A model generated the notes under the pieces. It saw only the letters and a list, made by a program, of their open reading frames with translations, searched no databases and was not told where the DNA came from. From Sideroxydans sp. (GTDB lineage: Bacteria; Pseudomonadota; Gammaproteobacteria; Burkholderiales; Gallionellaceae): 64,000 bases of DNA. Both the position numbers and the translations under genes were made by a program. Of the stretch, positions 7,024 to 15,370 are shown piece after piece (within the stretch, counting starts at the first letter, position 1; the number at the start of each line of letters is the position of its first letter). The stretch spans positions 248,001 through 312,000 of the forward strand of contig JAQTTU010000003.1 of assembly GCA_028710605.1 (NCBI GenBank), read 5' to 3'.

Positions 7024-7767
7024 TCATGTTTTTTTCAACTCCGCCAGCAGCGCCGCATGGTCCGACATGCGCCTTCCGCCGTGCACCTGACAGCTCACCA
7101 CATCGAATCCGCGCACGTAGATGCGGTCGAGCTTGAACAAGGGAAACGAAGCCGGAAAACTGCGCGCGGGTTTGCCTTCGTACGAATCGAACACATCGTG
7201 CACGCCCAGTTCATGCGCCAGCGTGTGGCTCAGTTTGTTGCGCCAGTCGTTGAAATCGCCCGCGATAATCAGCGGTGCCGCGACAGGAATTTCGCCCAAC
7301 ACATGCTCCACCAAGGCAAGCGCCTGCGCGCGCCTGCCCTTGGCGAACAAACCGAAATGCGCGCACAAACAATGTATCCGCAGCCCGTCAATTTCCACTT
7401 CGCTATGCAGCAGGCCGCGACTTTCAAAACGGTGGGCGGAGACATCTTTGTTGTTGCTTTCCACGATAGGAAAACGGCTGAGAATGGCGTTGCCGTGATG
7501 CCCTTCTTCGTACACCGCGTTCATGCCGTAAGCCTGGTGCGCCCAGAATTCATCGGCCAGAAACTCGTACTGCGGTTCAACGGGATAGCCGTCATGATTG
7601 TCCGCATGCGTCGTGTGCGCCCCCTGCACTTCCTGTAAAAAAACAATGTCGGCATCCAGGCCGCGCAAATGCTCGCGCAATTCGTGCAACACCACGCGCC
7701 GGTTGAACTGCGAAAAACCTTTATGAATATTGTAAGTGGCGATCTTGAGAGAGGTCATGCGGCGCAT
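7024..7767 (-). CDS. Endonuclease/exonuclease/phosphatase family protein, YbhP-like
   Basis: 247 residues with the DNase I-like fold motifs in order: IATYNIHKG (metal-binding Asn), VFLQEVQG (catalytic Glu), IAGDFNDWRN (Asp/Asn) and SDHAALLAEL (His). Members hydrolyse phosphodiesters in nucleic acids or lipids; the substrate here is unknown. Its position upstream of clsB suggests a membrane phospholipid link, as for E. coli ybhP. The start is ATG 7767 or the internal ATG at 7758; neither has a strong Shine-Dalgarno sequence. Confidence 0.88.
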   Translation of the reverse strand: MRRMTSLKIATYNIHKGFSQFNRRVVLHELREHLRGLDADIVFLQEVQGAHTTHADNHDGYPVEPQYEFLADEFWAHQAYGMNAVYEEGHHGNAILSRFPIVESNNKDVSAHRFESRGLLHSEVEIDGLRIHCLCAHFGLFAKGRRAQALALVEHVLGEIPVAAPLIIAGDFNDWRNKLSHTLAHELGVHDVFDSYEGKPARSFPASFPLFKLDRIYVRGFDVVSCQVHGGRRMSDHAALLAELKKT

Positions 7768-7823
7768 TTTACCGGACGCGGCGAGCAGACGTGCGCTACG
7801 TTCAACCTAAAAGAACTAAATTG

Positions 7824-8060
7824 AGCCACGGATGAACACGGATGAAACACGGATAAACAACAGTCTATCCGGCAGTTATGCCCACGGCCTAATCCTTCGA
7901 GTTACGCACGTCTTTATCCCGGATAGTTCATTAGGCCGTGGGCGCTTGTAGGAGCGAGCTTGCTCGCGAAATGCTTTCGCGAGCAAGCTCGCTCCTACAG
8001 TGAAAATACGGCCAATGGATATTCCGGGTTTATCTGTGAAAATCCGTGTTCATCCGTGGC
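7824..8060. repeat. CACGGATG-family inverted repeat with a nested palindrome
   Basis: The outer arms GCCACGGATGAACACGGATG and CCGTGTTCATCCGTGGC enclose a second element: CATTAGGCCG ... CGGCCAATGG around the near-perfect palindrome at 7947-7999 (TGTAGGAGCGAGCTTGCTCG and mirror). It fills the space between two leftward genes and abuts the stop codon of the coiled-coil gene. Confidence 0.8.
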
Positions 8061-10243
8061 TAACCAGGATTTTTTAGGGAGTCTTGCTGGCGTTCGGCAC
8101 GCGGTTTATTGGCCGTCTTGTCCTTCTGCTTCCGTTTCGCCGTACCGGCGGGAATCACTGCCGATGCGGCTGGAGGGACGACGATGGCGACGGGAGCGGC
8201 CAGCGCCGCAGCGGGCGGCGGTGCGGACGCGGGCAACATCAGCGCAAGCAGCATCACGGCGGAAAATGTCCAGCCGGAATAGGCCAACCATGCGGCCTTG
8301 TGCGCGGCGAAATGATCCGCCAGCTTGCGCAGCTTTTCGCGCATGAGCGGCCAGATTCCCGTGATCGGCAACTGGTCTATACGCGCCGCATCCAGCCCGG
8401 CTTTCTCCCACGTCTCGCGTTCGGCTTGCAGCCTGTGCTGTTCGGCCAACATCGCTGCCTGTTCGGCGGCCAGCCGCTCCTGCACGGCTGCTTCAATTTG
8501 TCTGGCCAGTGCCAACCGTTGTTCTGCCGAGGTTTGCAATTCCCTTTCGCGCGCCGCATTGGCGTTTTCCTGCGCGGCCAGTTCGGCTTCCAGCGCGGTA
8601 CGGCGCTCGAATTCCAGACGCGCGGACTGTTCAGCCGCAAGGTGGGCATCCGTCTTTTCTTTGGCTTCGCGTTCGGCTTGCAAGGTGTCTTGTGCTGCCT
8701 CTAATGCGGCTTGCTCGGCAGCCCGCCGTTCCAGCACAACCGCTTCGGCCTGACGTTCCAGTTCGAGACGATGTTCCAGCAATTGTTGCCGTTCACGCTC
8801 GCGCGCCACATTGGCCTGCTCTTTTTCGGACAGCTCGGTTTCCAGTTCTGCCGAACGCAGGCTTTCGGCTTGTGCCTGACGTTCCAGCACTATTCTGGCT
8901 TCGGCTTGTTGCTGCGCTTCGCGTTCGGCTTGCAGCTTGTCCTGCTCGGCCTGCATCGCTGCCTGCTCGGCAACCTGCCGTTGCTGTGCAGCCGCTTCTG
9001 CTTGATGTGCCAATTCGAGACGTTGTTCCATCGCTTGTTGCAGTTCGCGCTCGCGCGCCGCATTGGCTTGTTCTTTCTCGGCCAACTCGGCTTGCAGCTT
9101 GTCCTGTTCGGTTTGCATCGCGGCCTGTTCGGCCTCCAGCCGTTGCTGTGCGGCCGCTTCTGCCTGGCGCGCCAGTTCGAGACGCTGTTCCATCGCTTGT
9201 TGCAGTTCGCGTTCGCGCGCCGCATTGGCTTGCTCCTTCTCGGCCAACTCGGCTTGCAGTGCGGCGGTGCGATTGCTTTCGGCAAGTGCCTGACTTTCGA
9301 GTTCGATCCGGGCTTGAGCTTGTTGCTGTGCTTCGCGTTCGGCTTGCAATTTATTCTGTTCGACCAGCAGCGCCGCCTGTTCGGCAGCTATCCGCTCCTG
9401 CACAGCCGCTTCGGCCAAGCGCGCCAACGCGAGACGCTGCTCCATCGCTTGTTGCAGTTCGCGTTCGCGCGCCGCATTGGCATTTTCCTTTTCGGCAAAT
9501 TCTGCTTCCAGCGCTGCCCTGCGTCTGCTTTCGGCAAGTGCCTGGCTTTCGAATTCGACCCGGGCTTGAGCATGTTGCTGCGCTTCGCGTTCGGCTTGCA
9601 GTTTGTCTTGCTCGGCCAGCATCGCCGCGTACTCGGCAGCCTGCCGTTGCTGTGCTGCGGCTTCGGTCTGGCGCGCCAGTTCGAGGCGTTGTGCCATCGC
9701 TTGTTCCAGTTCGCTCAGTTCCTGCGCGGCGCGTCTTTCCTGCTCCTCCAGCGCCTGCATTCCGAGCTGCGCTTTTTCTTCCATCTGTTTGCGCGTTGCC
9801 ACGATGGACTGCGCATCCTTGCCGATGGCGATTTCCAGTTCAGACAGTTTCGCCTCGGTCGATGCGCGCACTTTGGCGATATTCTGCGCGCGCAAATTTG
9901 CCGCATTCAGGTCTTCGACCATTTTGCGCAACGACTCTTCGGCTTGCGCGTTTTCCCCGATTTTTTCCGCGAGTTCTCGCCCGATGATTTTTTCTTGCGC
10001 GAGGGGATGAGCCACGGGCTGCGCGCGCTGTGCAACCGGATTGAGCGCGACATTGCCTGCTGTTTCTTTTGGTTTGGCCGGGAGAGAATCAGCCGGTTTG
10101 GCTGCAAGGGGTTCGTCCGGCTTGGCGGGGAGACTTGCCACGGAAACATCGGCAGGCTGTTTGGATATTTTGTACTTCCCGGTCAAATCCCAGGTGGTAT
10201 CAAAGTCTGTTCTGGTGCTGAAATTTCCGTGCGGTTCAGACAT
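8060..10243 (-). CDS. Tail-anchored coiled-coil repeat protein, paralog 2
   Basis: 727 residues. A conserved N-terminal segment (FDTTWDLTGKY) and a region RAQNIAKVRASTEAKLSELE are shared with the adjacent paralog. The centre holds about six copies of an 84-residue (12-heptad) unit of the type QRLELARQAEAAAQQR...EQDKLQAE; one copy lacks its second half. A single membrane segment follows (LAYSGWTFSAVMLLALML) and then a short Ala/Pro/Lys-rich tail. This predicts a long alpha-helical coiled coil anchored by its C-terminal end. No enzymatic domain is seen. TolA-like or cytoskeleton-like roles are possible but unsupported. It is probably cotranscribed with nadA and the first paralog. Confidence 0.8.
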   Translation of the reverse strand: MSEPHGNFSTRTDFDTTWDLTGKYKISKQPADVSVASLPAKPDEPLAAKPADSLPAKPKETAGNVALNPVAQRAQPVAHPLAQEKIIGRELAEKIGENAQAEESLRKMVEDLNAANLRAQNIAKVRASTEAKLSELEIAIGKDAQSIVATRKQMEEKAQLGMQALEEQERRAAQELSELEQAMAQRLELARQTEAAAQQRQAAEYAAMLAEQDKLQAEREAQQHAQARVEFESQALAESRRRAALEAEFAEKENANAARERELQQAMEQRLALARLAEAAVQERIAAEQAALLVEQNKLQAEREAQQQAQARIELESQALAESNRTAALQAELAEKEQANAARERELQQAMEQRLELARQAEAAAQQRLEAEQAAMQTEQDKLQAELAEKEQANAARERELQQAMEQRLELAHQAEAAAQQRQVAEQAAMQAEQDKLQAEREAQQQAEARIVLERQAQAESLRSAELETELSEKEQANVARERERQQLLEHRLELERQAEAVVLERRAAEQAALEAAQDTLQAEREAKEKTDAHLAAEQSARLEFERRTALEAELAAQENANAARERELQTSAEQRLALARQIEAAVQERLAAEQAAMLAEQHRLQAERETWEKAGLDAARIDQLPITGIWPLMREKLRKLADHFAAHKAAWLAYSGWTFSAVMLLALMLPASAPPPAAALAAPVAIVVPPAASAVIPAGTAKRKQKDKTANKPRAERQQDSLKNPG

Positions 10244-10280
10244 TTTCTATACCTCGTCATGGAAGTGTAATTCAAATTAT

Positions 10281-10420
10281 CCATTAGGCTCAAAACCCCC
10301 TCCAACTCCCCCTTATCAGGGGGAGAGCAGACTCGGCTCCTCCCCTGAAGTGGGGTAGGCAGGCAATCCGCGCAGCGGATGCTCGCACAAGGGGAGGTTG
10401 GGAGGGGTTGGGTCTGATGG
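10281..10420. repeat. CCATTAG-bounded palindromic element, diverged copy
   Basis: Begins CCATTAGGCTC, ends GGTCTGATGG, with mirrored C-rich and G-rich arms (CCCCCTTATCAGGGGGAG). Same architecture as 1669-1800 and 22833-23023. It fills the gap between the two coiled-coil genes. Confidence 0.65.
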
Positions 10421-10461
10421 ACAATCCGGGTTGAACAAACGACCTGCCCCGAGAACACCGT

Positions 10462-12531
10462 TCAGCGCGCGGGAGGAAGGTGCAATTCCCCCGATAATTT
10501 CAAGCTATCCTTCAAATCGGGCTGCGCGGTATTCGCCTGAACCTCCGCCTGCACGGCATCATTCCCCGCAACTGCCGCAGGCGGGGTAATGGTCTTGGCG
10601 GAGTTTTTCAAATCACTGGCTTGCGCCGCCTTCACCGGTGTTGAAGAGCGCGAGGTAAACAGCATCACGCCCAAAACCACAGCGGCAACAACCCAGCCCG
10701 AGTATGCCAGCAGCGAACGGCTGCGCGCGGGCGGTTTTTCCATGCCGTGCAGCAGCGACATCGAAGACGGAAGCACCGTCAGTTCGTGGCCTTCGACATC
10801 GTAAACATCGAGCGGTGGCAGTTCGGATTCGACCAGCGAGTTATTCTTCTCGCGCGCCTCTTGTATGGCTTGCAGCTTGTCCTGCTCGGCCTGAATGGCG
10901 GCTTGTTCGGCTGTAACAAGCTCCTGCGCGGCGGTGGCAGCTTGTTGCGCCAGTGCGATGCGTTGCGCGATTTTTTGTTGCAGCTCGCGCTCATAGATGG
11001 CTTTGGCCGCTTCCTGTTCGCGCAATTGCGCCTCCAGTTCGGCTCTGCGCGCGGCTTGTTCCTGTTCGGCGAGCGCGTTGGCACTGGCCAGGGCAGCCTG
11101 CTCGGCTTGCAGCTTGTCTTGTTCGGCCTGTCTGGCTGCCTGCGCGGCAGCGGCGGCTTGTTGCGCCAGTTCAACGCGTTGCGCGATCTGTATCTGCAAT
11201 TCGCGCTCGTGCGCGGCTTTGGCCTCTTCCTGCTCCAGCAACTGCGCTTCCAGCCTCGCCCTGCGCCCGGCTTCCGCGAGCGCAGCCCGTTCCTGCTCGA
11301 CCAGCGCGTTAGCGTTGGCCAGCGCCGTTTGCTCCTCTTGCAGCCTGTCTTGCCCGGCCTGAACGGCAGCCTGCTCGGCGGCGACACGTTCCTGCGCTGC
11401 GGCAGCGGCTTGCTGCGCCAGTGCTATCCTGTGCGCGATCTGATTTTGCAATTCAAGCTCCCGCGCGGCGTTGGCGGCTTCCTGCTGGTGCAACTGCGCT
11501 TCCAGTCCGGCCCTGCGCTCAATTTCCGCGCGCGCCGCTTGTTCCCGTTCGATCAGCGCGTTGGCGCTGGCCAGCGCCTCTTGTTCGGCTTGCAGTTTTT
11601 CTTGCTCGGCCCGCATGGCGGCCTGTTCGGCGGCGACACGTTCCTGCGCGGCAGCTGCGGCTTGTTGCGCCAACTGGATACGCTGTCCGATTTGATTTTG
11701 CAGCTCGCGCTCGCGCAGGGCGTTGGCGGCTTCCTGCTCGTGCAACTGCGCTTCCAGCCATGTTCTGCGCTCGGCCTCCGCCTTGGCCGCCTGCGCGGTT
11801 TCAGCCAGCGCGCTGGCGCTGGCCTGCGCCGCGCGTTCCGCTTGCAGCTTGTCCTGTTCCGCCTGCCGTGCGGCCTGTTCGGCGGCGACACGTTCCTGCG
11901 CTGCGGTTGCGGCTTGCTGCACCAGTTCGATGCGGTGCGCGATCTGGCTTTGCAATTCGCGCTCATGCGCGGCCTTGGCCGCTTCCAGTTGATGCAACTC
12001 AATTTCCATCGCCGCCCTGCGCTCGGCTTCGGCGCGCGCGGCATCGGCCATTTCCTTGCGCTTCAACGCGGCATCTGCGGCAAGCTTTTCCTGCTCGATA
12101 GCCTGCGGCGAACTGGCCTGCAAATCCTTTTCGATTTTTTTGCGGTACATGACAATCGCCAGCGCATCCTTGCTGATGGACGCTTCGACTTCCAGCAGCT
12201 TCGCCTCCGTTGCCGCGCGCACCTTGGCAAGGTTTTGCGCGCGCAGTTGGGCCGCATTCAGTTCTTCGAGTTTTTTGTTGAGCACGACGGCAGCGCGCGC
12301 ATCCTCGCTGATGGATGCTTCCAGTTCGCGCACCCTGGCTTCCGCGCTGGCGCGAATACTTGCCATTTGCTGCGCACGCATCTGCGCCTGGCTCAGGAGT
12401 TTCGAATATTCGGCTTCCTGGACGGACTGTGGCTGCGAAACAACCGCGTTTGTTTCGGACGGCGAAGTCGCTTCTTCCCGCTGTTGCGGCAGCACCCAGG
12501 TTTTTTCAAAATTTGTGCCGCGATCTTCCAT
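10462..12531 (-). CDS. Tail-anchored coiled-coil repeat protein, paralog 1
   Basis: 689 residues. The N-terminus has NFEKTWVLPQQ, matching the other paralog, followed by two related ~40-residue segments ending in AEARVRELEASI and TEAKLLEVEASI. Then come about five copies of an 84-residue unit (QIAHRIELVQQAATAAQERV...EQDKLQAE), one with a single-heptad deletion. The C-terminus has LLAYSGWVVAAVVLGVMLF as a lone membrane helix, sharing the LAYSGW motif, and a short hydrophilic tail. The repeat length equals that of the downstream paralog although the sequences differ, so the unit length is conserved. It starts 24 bp after the nadA stop. Confidence 0.8.
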   Translation of the reverse strand: MEDRGTNFEKTWVLPQQREEATSPSETNAVVSQPQSVQEAEYSKLLSQAQMRAQQMASIRASAEARVRELEASISEDARAAVVLNKKLEELNAAQLRAQNLAKVRAATEAKLLEVEASISKDALAIVMYRKKIEKDLQASSPQAIEQEKLAADAALKRKEMADAARAEAERRAAMEIELHQLEAAKAAHERELQSQIAHRIELVQQAATAAQERVAAEQAARQAEQDKLQAERAAQASASALAETAQAAKAEAERRTWLEAQLHEQEAANALRERELQNQIGQRIQLAQQAAAAAQERVAAEQAAMRAEQEKLQAEQEALASANALIEREQAARAEIERRAGLEAQLHQQEAANAARELELQNQIAHRIALAQQAAAAAQERVAAEQAAVQAGQDRLQEEQTALANANALVEQERAALAEAGRRARLEAQLLEQEEAKAAHERELQIQIAQRVELAQQAAAAAQAARQAEQDKLQAEQAALASANALAEQEQAARRAELEAQLREQEAAKAIYERELQQKIAQRIALAQQAATAAQELVTAEQAAIQAEQDKLQAIQEAREKNNSLVESELPPLDVYDVEGHELTVLPSSMSLLHGMEKPPARSRSLLAYSGWVVAAVVLGVMLFTSRSSTPVKAAQASDLKNSAKTITPPAAVAGNDAVQAEVQANTAQPDLKDSLKLSGELHLPPAR

Positions 12532-12555
12532 GTCTGTCGAATGATTTATTTCAGT

Positions 12556-13653
12556 TCAGGCATTGCCGATGCCGCGCGTCGGCAGTTTTATTTGTTGCGC
12601 GAAGTCCAGCATACGCCTGATCGGCAACACCGCGCGCGGGATGATGGCCGGATCGACCAGAATCTCGTTATTGCCGCGCTCCAGCACTTCGGCCAGATTG
12701 AGCAGGCCGTTCATCGCCATCCACGGGCAATGACTGCAACTGGTGCAGTTCGCGCCCGCACCGGCGGTGGGCGCTTCGAGGAAGGTCTTGTCCGGGCACA
12801 GCGTGCGCATCTTGTGCAGGATGCCGTTGTCGGTGGCGACGATGAACACGCTTGCAGCCGATTTTTGCGCGGCGGTGATGAGCTGCGTGGTGGAGCCGAC
12901 CGCGTCCGCCAATTGAATAATGGCGCGCGGCGATTCCGGGTGAACCAGCACTACTGCGCCGGGATATTGCGCTTTCAGCGCGATGAGTTCCTTGGCCTTG
13001 TATTCGTCGTGCACGATGCACGAGCCTTGCCACAGCAGCATGTCCGCGCCGCTCTGTTCCTGCACGTAATTGCCCAGATGTCTATCCGGTGCCCACAGAA
13101 TTTTCTGGCCCAGCTCTTTCAAATGTTTGACCACTGGCAACGCGATGGAACTGGTCACCACCCAGTCGGCGCGCGCTTTCACTTCGGCGCTGGTGTTGGC
13201 ATACACCACCACGGTGCGGTCGGGATGCGCATCGCAAAACGGAATGAATTCACGCGCCGGACAGGCCAGATCGAGCGAACATTGCGCGTCGAGGTCGGGC
13301 ATCAGAATCCGTTTCTCTGGATTCAAAATCTTCGCCGTCTCGCCCATGAAACGCACGCCCGCCACCACAATGGTTTTGGCCGCATGCTGGTGGCCGTAGT
13401 TGGCCATGTCCAGCGAATCGGACACGATGCCGCCGGTCTGCTCCGCCAAATCCTGCAAATCGGGATGCACGTAATAGTGCGACACCAGCAACGCATCCTG
13501 CTCTTTCAGCAAACGCTTGATGCGCGCGATCAACTCCGCCTTTTCGCCCGGCTCCGGCTCGCGCGCTTTCTTCGCCCACGCATGCGCCGTGCTGCAACCG
13601 GTTTGCGCGAGATCGGGCTGATCGTAGGCAATCTCGAATAATTCGTCCCGCAT
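12556..13653 (-). CDS. nadA: Quinolinate synthase
   Basis: 365 residues. It condenses iminoaspartate with dihydroxyacetone phosphate to quinolinate in NAD synthesis, using a [4Fe-4S] cluster. Signature stretches include [30 protein letters not shown], the Cys in [13 protein letters not shown] and the C-terminal cluster region [13 protein letters not shown]. Length and N-terminus fit the proteobacterial type. It heads the leftward group nadA-coiled coil 1-coiled coil 2; the coiled-coil genes have no known NAD link. Its iron-sulfur requirement connects it to the isc operon in the same window. Confidence 0.96.
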   Translation of the reverse strand: MRDELFEIAYDQPDLAQTGCSTAHAWAKKAREPEPGEKAELIARIKRLLKEQDALLVSHYYVHPDLQDLAEQTGGIVSDSLDMANYGHQHAAKTIVVAGVRFMGETAKILNPEKRILMPDLDAQCSLDLACPAREFIPFCDAHPDRTVVVYANTSAEVKARADWVVTSSIALPVVKHLKELGQKILWAPDRHLGNYVQEQSGADMLLWQGSCIVHDEYKAKELIALKAQYPGAVVLVHPESPRAIIQLADAVGSTTQLITAAQKSAASVFIVATDNGILHKMRTLCPDKTFLEAPTAGAGANCTSCSHCPWMAMNGLLNLAEVLERGNNEILVDPAIIPRAVLPIRRMLDFAQQIKLPTRGIGNA

Positions 13654-13781
13654 TAAATTCCCCTATTCCCAATATGGCGACTCTACCAGAATCCGGCACA
13701 AACTTGGACTGATGCCCCATTCTTCTTCTGCGGTATTCCGTGCACTATTTTAAACAGGATATTGATCGCAGACCAACAAAT

Positions 13782-13841
13782 ACGGGCATCTCCATCAAGC
13801 GCACGGCGTAGATCGCCGTTTGATGCGGGTTGCGGGGCAGT
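13782..13841. repeat. GCCCGTCAATAGGCGATC-family repeat, degenerate copy
   Basis: ACGGGCATCTCCATCAAGCG followed by GTAGATCGCCGTTTGATGCG; the mirror arm is decayed. It lies between nudB and nadA. Confidence 0.65.
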
Positions 13842-13879
13842 TGGTGTTTTAAAAAGTGCTTTGCAGATGCGAATTGAGT

Positions 13880-14326
13880 TCAGGCTTTGACGCGCTGCGG
13901 CAATTGCAAAATCGCCGCGCGGTTACTCGGCGAAAACACTTTTTCCGCCGCTTCCTGCCAAGGCAGCCACAGGTATTTAACGTGTTCGTCAGGCGCGAGA
14001 TTCACGGGAGTTTGTTGCGGCAGTTGCAGGCCGAACACGTGTTCGGTGTTGTGCGTGGTGCCGGGCGGATAGCGGTGCAGCCAGCGGGGATAAATCTCGT
14101 ACTCGTTCTGCACTTGCCAATCGCTCAGCGCATAGCGCGCGGTATCCAGCCCGGTTTCTTCCGCCACTTCGCGCATGGCGGTTTCGCGCAGTGTCTCGTC
14201 ACCTTCGCGGCTGCCGGTCACCGATTGCCATGCGCCCGGATAGTCGGCGCGTTCCAGCAGCAGCACATCGAGAGCGGCGGTGTAGATGACGACAAGCGCG
14301 GAGATGGGTTGTTTATGGGACTGCAC
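13880..14326 (-). CDS. nudB: Dihydroneopterin triphosphate diphosphatase (Nudix)
   Basis: 148 residues from the proposed GTG start at 14326 (VQSHKQPISALVVIY), which matches the usual NudB N-terminus and length. The longer track frame would translate a palindromic repeat and is rejected. The Nudix box is GSREGDETLRETAMREVAEETG. The enzyme removes pyrophosphate from dihydroneopterin triphosphate in folate synthesis. The order aspS ... nudB is common in betaproteobacteria; here a secreted RNase and its inhibitor lie between them. Confidence 0.9.
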   Translation of the reverse strand: MQSHKQPISALVVIYTAALDVLLLERADYPGAWQSVTGSREGDETLRETAMREVAEETGLDTARYALSDWQVQNEYEIYPRWLHRYPPGTTHNTEHVFGLQLPQQTPVNLAPDEHVKYLWLPWQEAAEKVFSPSNRAAILQLPQRVKA

Positions 14327-14354
14327 AAACTGAATACCGGAGTTGAGGCTATTT

Positions 14355-14414
14355 GTAGGTGCGAATGAATTCGCACGAATTTGGTTATTTATGTGCGAAT
14401 GAATTCGCACCTAC
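14355..14414. repeat. GTAGGTGCGAAT palindromic repeat
   Basis: GTAGGTGCGAATGAATTCGC mirrored by GTGCGAATGAATTCGCACC; second full copy of the 2565-2622 repeat, directly upstream of nudB. Confidence 0.85.
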
Positions 14415-14437
14415 ACAAGCTGTACCGCGCCGCGACA

Positions 14438-14833
14438 TCAACTGCCGCTTTCAAGATCATGAAAAAATACCCAGAACGGTTTTCCCTGCAAGCGCCAGAA
14501 CTCGACGGTGGCGTTGAGAATATCGTCAAGCACGATCTCGCCGGCATCTTCGCCGCGCAGCAACAGCACGTATCCCGGCGCTTCGCACCAGGAGAGATCG
14601 CCCAGCGCGTCGGCCAGCGCATCCCAATTGTGGCCGAACCAATCCGGTGCCTTGATCGCGCGCGCCAGTTCCGCCAGCACTTCGCCTTTGCCGTGCGCCG
14701 TCGCAATATCCGCCTCGAACAAGGCAAAGTCCGCGCGCTGCACCGACTCATTCAAGGCATCCAGCGAACAGTTGAGCCAATACACGCCCGCGCCATTCGC
14801 GTCTTTCAACAGATAGCACAAGTCTTCCATCAT
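14438..14833 (-). CDS. Barstar-family ribonuclease inhibitor
   Basis: 131 residues from ATG 14833. Barstar features are visible: GVYWLNCSLDALNESV, then PDWFGHNWDALADALGDL, the inhibitory helix-loop whose acidic residues plug the RNase active site. It should stay in the cytoplasm and protect the cell from the secreted RNase encoded just upstream. The ATG overlaps the RNase stop (ATGATGG), with GGGAGG five bases ahead, so the two are coupled. The longer track ORF start is rejected because it lies inside the RNase gene. Confidence 0.92.
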   Translation of the reverse strand: MMEDLCYLLKDANGAGVYWLNCSLDALNESVQRADFALFEADIATAHGKGEVLAELARAIKAPDWFGHNWDALADALGDLSWCEAPGYVLLLRGEDAGEIVLDDILNATVEFWRLQGKPFWVFFHDLESGS

Positions 14834-15369
14834 CGTTCCTCCCTGATGCGGTAGAAACTGCGGTAATGATCGTCGCTGTAATAACACTCCGGCAGTGCGA
14901 ATGGGTCGCTGCGCAGCAGCGGGGAACCCATCGGCCTACCCCTTGCGGGTACCACGCCGCATACGATACGCCGCGCGCCGCGATTGTGCACGCCCGGTGT
15001 CTTTACCGTGTACTCGTGGTAGAGGGCGCGACACGGTGGGGCGGAGCCCTTTGGTGCGGGAGCGCCCTCCTCGCACCTCCTCCCGCAAGCGGCTGACTTC
15101 GTCAGTAACGTGTCGGAGGTGCAGCCGCGCTGTTGTTGCGGCAGGATGTGTTCGTAATTGCCGAACACCACGCCGTCGCGCGGAAAGGGGAACGGGCCGT
15201 TCTTCTTGATGAGTTGCAGCGTGTCGCGCGCTTCCGGCGGCAGGTCGGCAACAGAGATGGATGAGATGGGAGCCGCTTCATGCGCATGATGGCTGCGCGC
15301 TTGGGCAAACGGCAAGCACAGCAGCAAGCCAACCAGCAGCCACCACCGTGCTTGAGTCATGCGCCGCAT
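14830..15369 (-). CDS. Secreted barnase/RNase Sa-type ribonuclease with two in-frame insertions
   Basis: 179 residues. The signal peptide is WWLLVGLLLCLPFAQA. The N1/T1-type RNase core is present: LPPEARDTLQLIKKNGPFPF, then YHEYTVKTPG (catalytic Glu), NRGARRIVCG (catalytic Arg) and CYYSDDHYRSF (catalytic His), so all three catalytic residues survive. Two stretches do not belong to the family: residues ~83-116 between QQRG and YHEY, and ~139-150 after IVCG. The second carries the repeat string also found inside the flavoprotein gene. The start is 15369, with AAGGA five bases upstream. Activity despite the insertions is uncertain. Confidence 0.85.
   Translation of the reverse strand: MRRMTQARWWLLVGLLLCLPFAQARSHHAHEAAPISSISVADLPPEARDTLQLIKKNGPFPFPRDGVVFGNYEHILPQQQRGCTSDTLLTKSAACGRRCEEGAPAPKGSAPPCRALYHEYTVKTPGVHNRGARRIVCGVVPARGRPMGSPLLRSDPFALPECYYSDDHYRSFYRIREER
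14932..14955. repeat. Intragenic repeat fragment in the RNase gene (insertion 2)
   Basis: CGGCCTACCCCTTGCGGGT is identical over 19 bp to 22958-22976 in the flavoprotein gene insertion. It encodes VVPARGRP in the RNase reading frame. Confidence 0.75.
15022..15123. repeat. Intragenic insertion 1 in the RNase gene
   Basis: A 102-bp (34-codon) stretch with internal dyads (GCACCTCC ... GGAGGTGC; GGGCGCGACAC ... GGGAGCGCCC) lies between the codons for QQRG and YHEYTV, where the family is contiguous. It keeps the frame and adds four cysteines. Confidence 0.65.
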
Positions 15370-15370
15370 G

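Noticed and set aside
8660-9700. Regularly spaced DNA repeats, CRISPR-like at first sight
   Set aside because: The period is ~252 bp and codes for coiled-coil heptads in one frame; no short identical repeats with unique spacers.
10747-13641. 964-residue plus-strand ORF across the coiled-coil and nadA genes
   Set aside because: Antisense of Ala/Glu/Gln-rich coiled coil and nadA; composition (Leu/Arg/Phe runs) is that of reverse-complement translation.
14327-14410. N-terminal extension of NudB
   Set aside because: It is translated palindromic repeat; the GTG at 14326 gives the family length.
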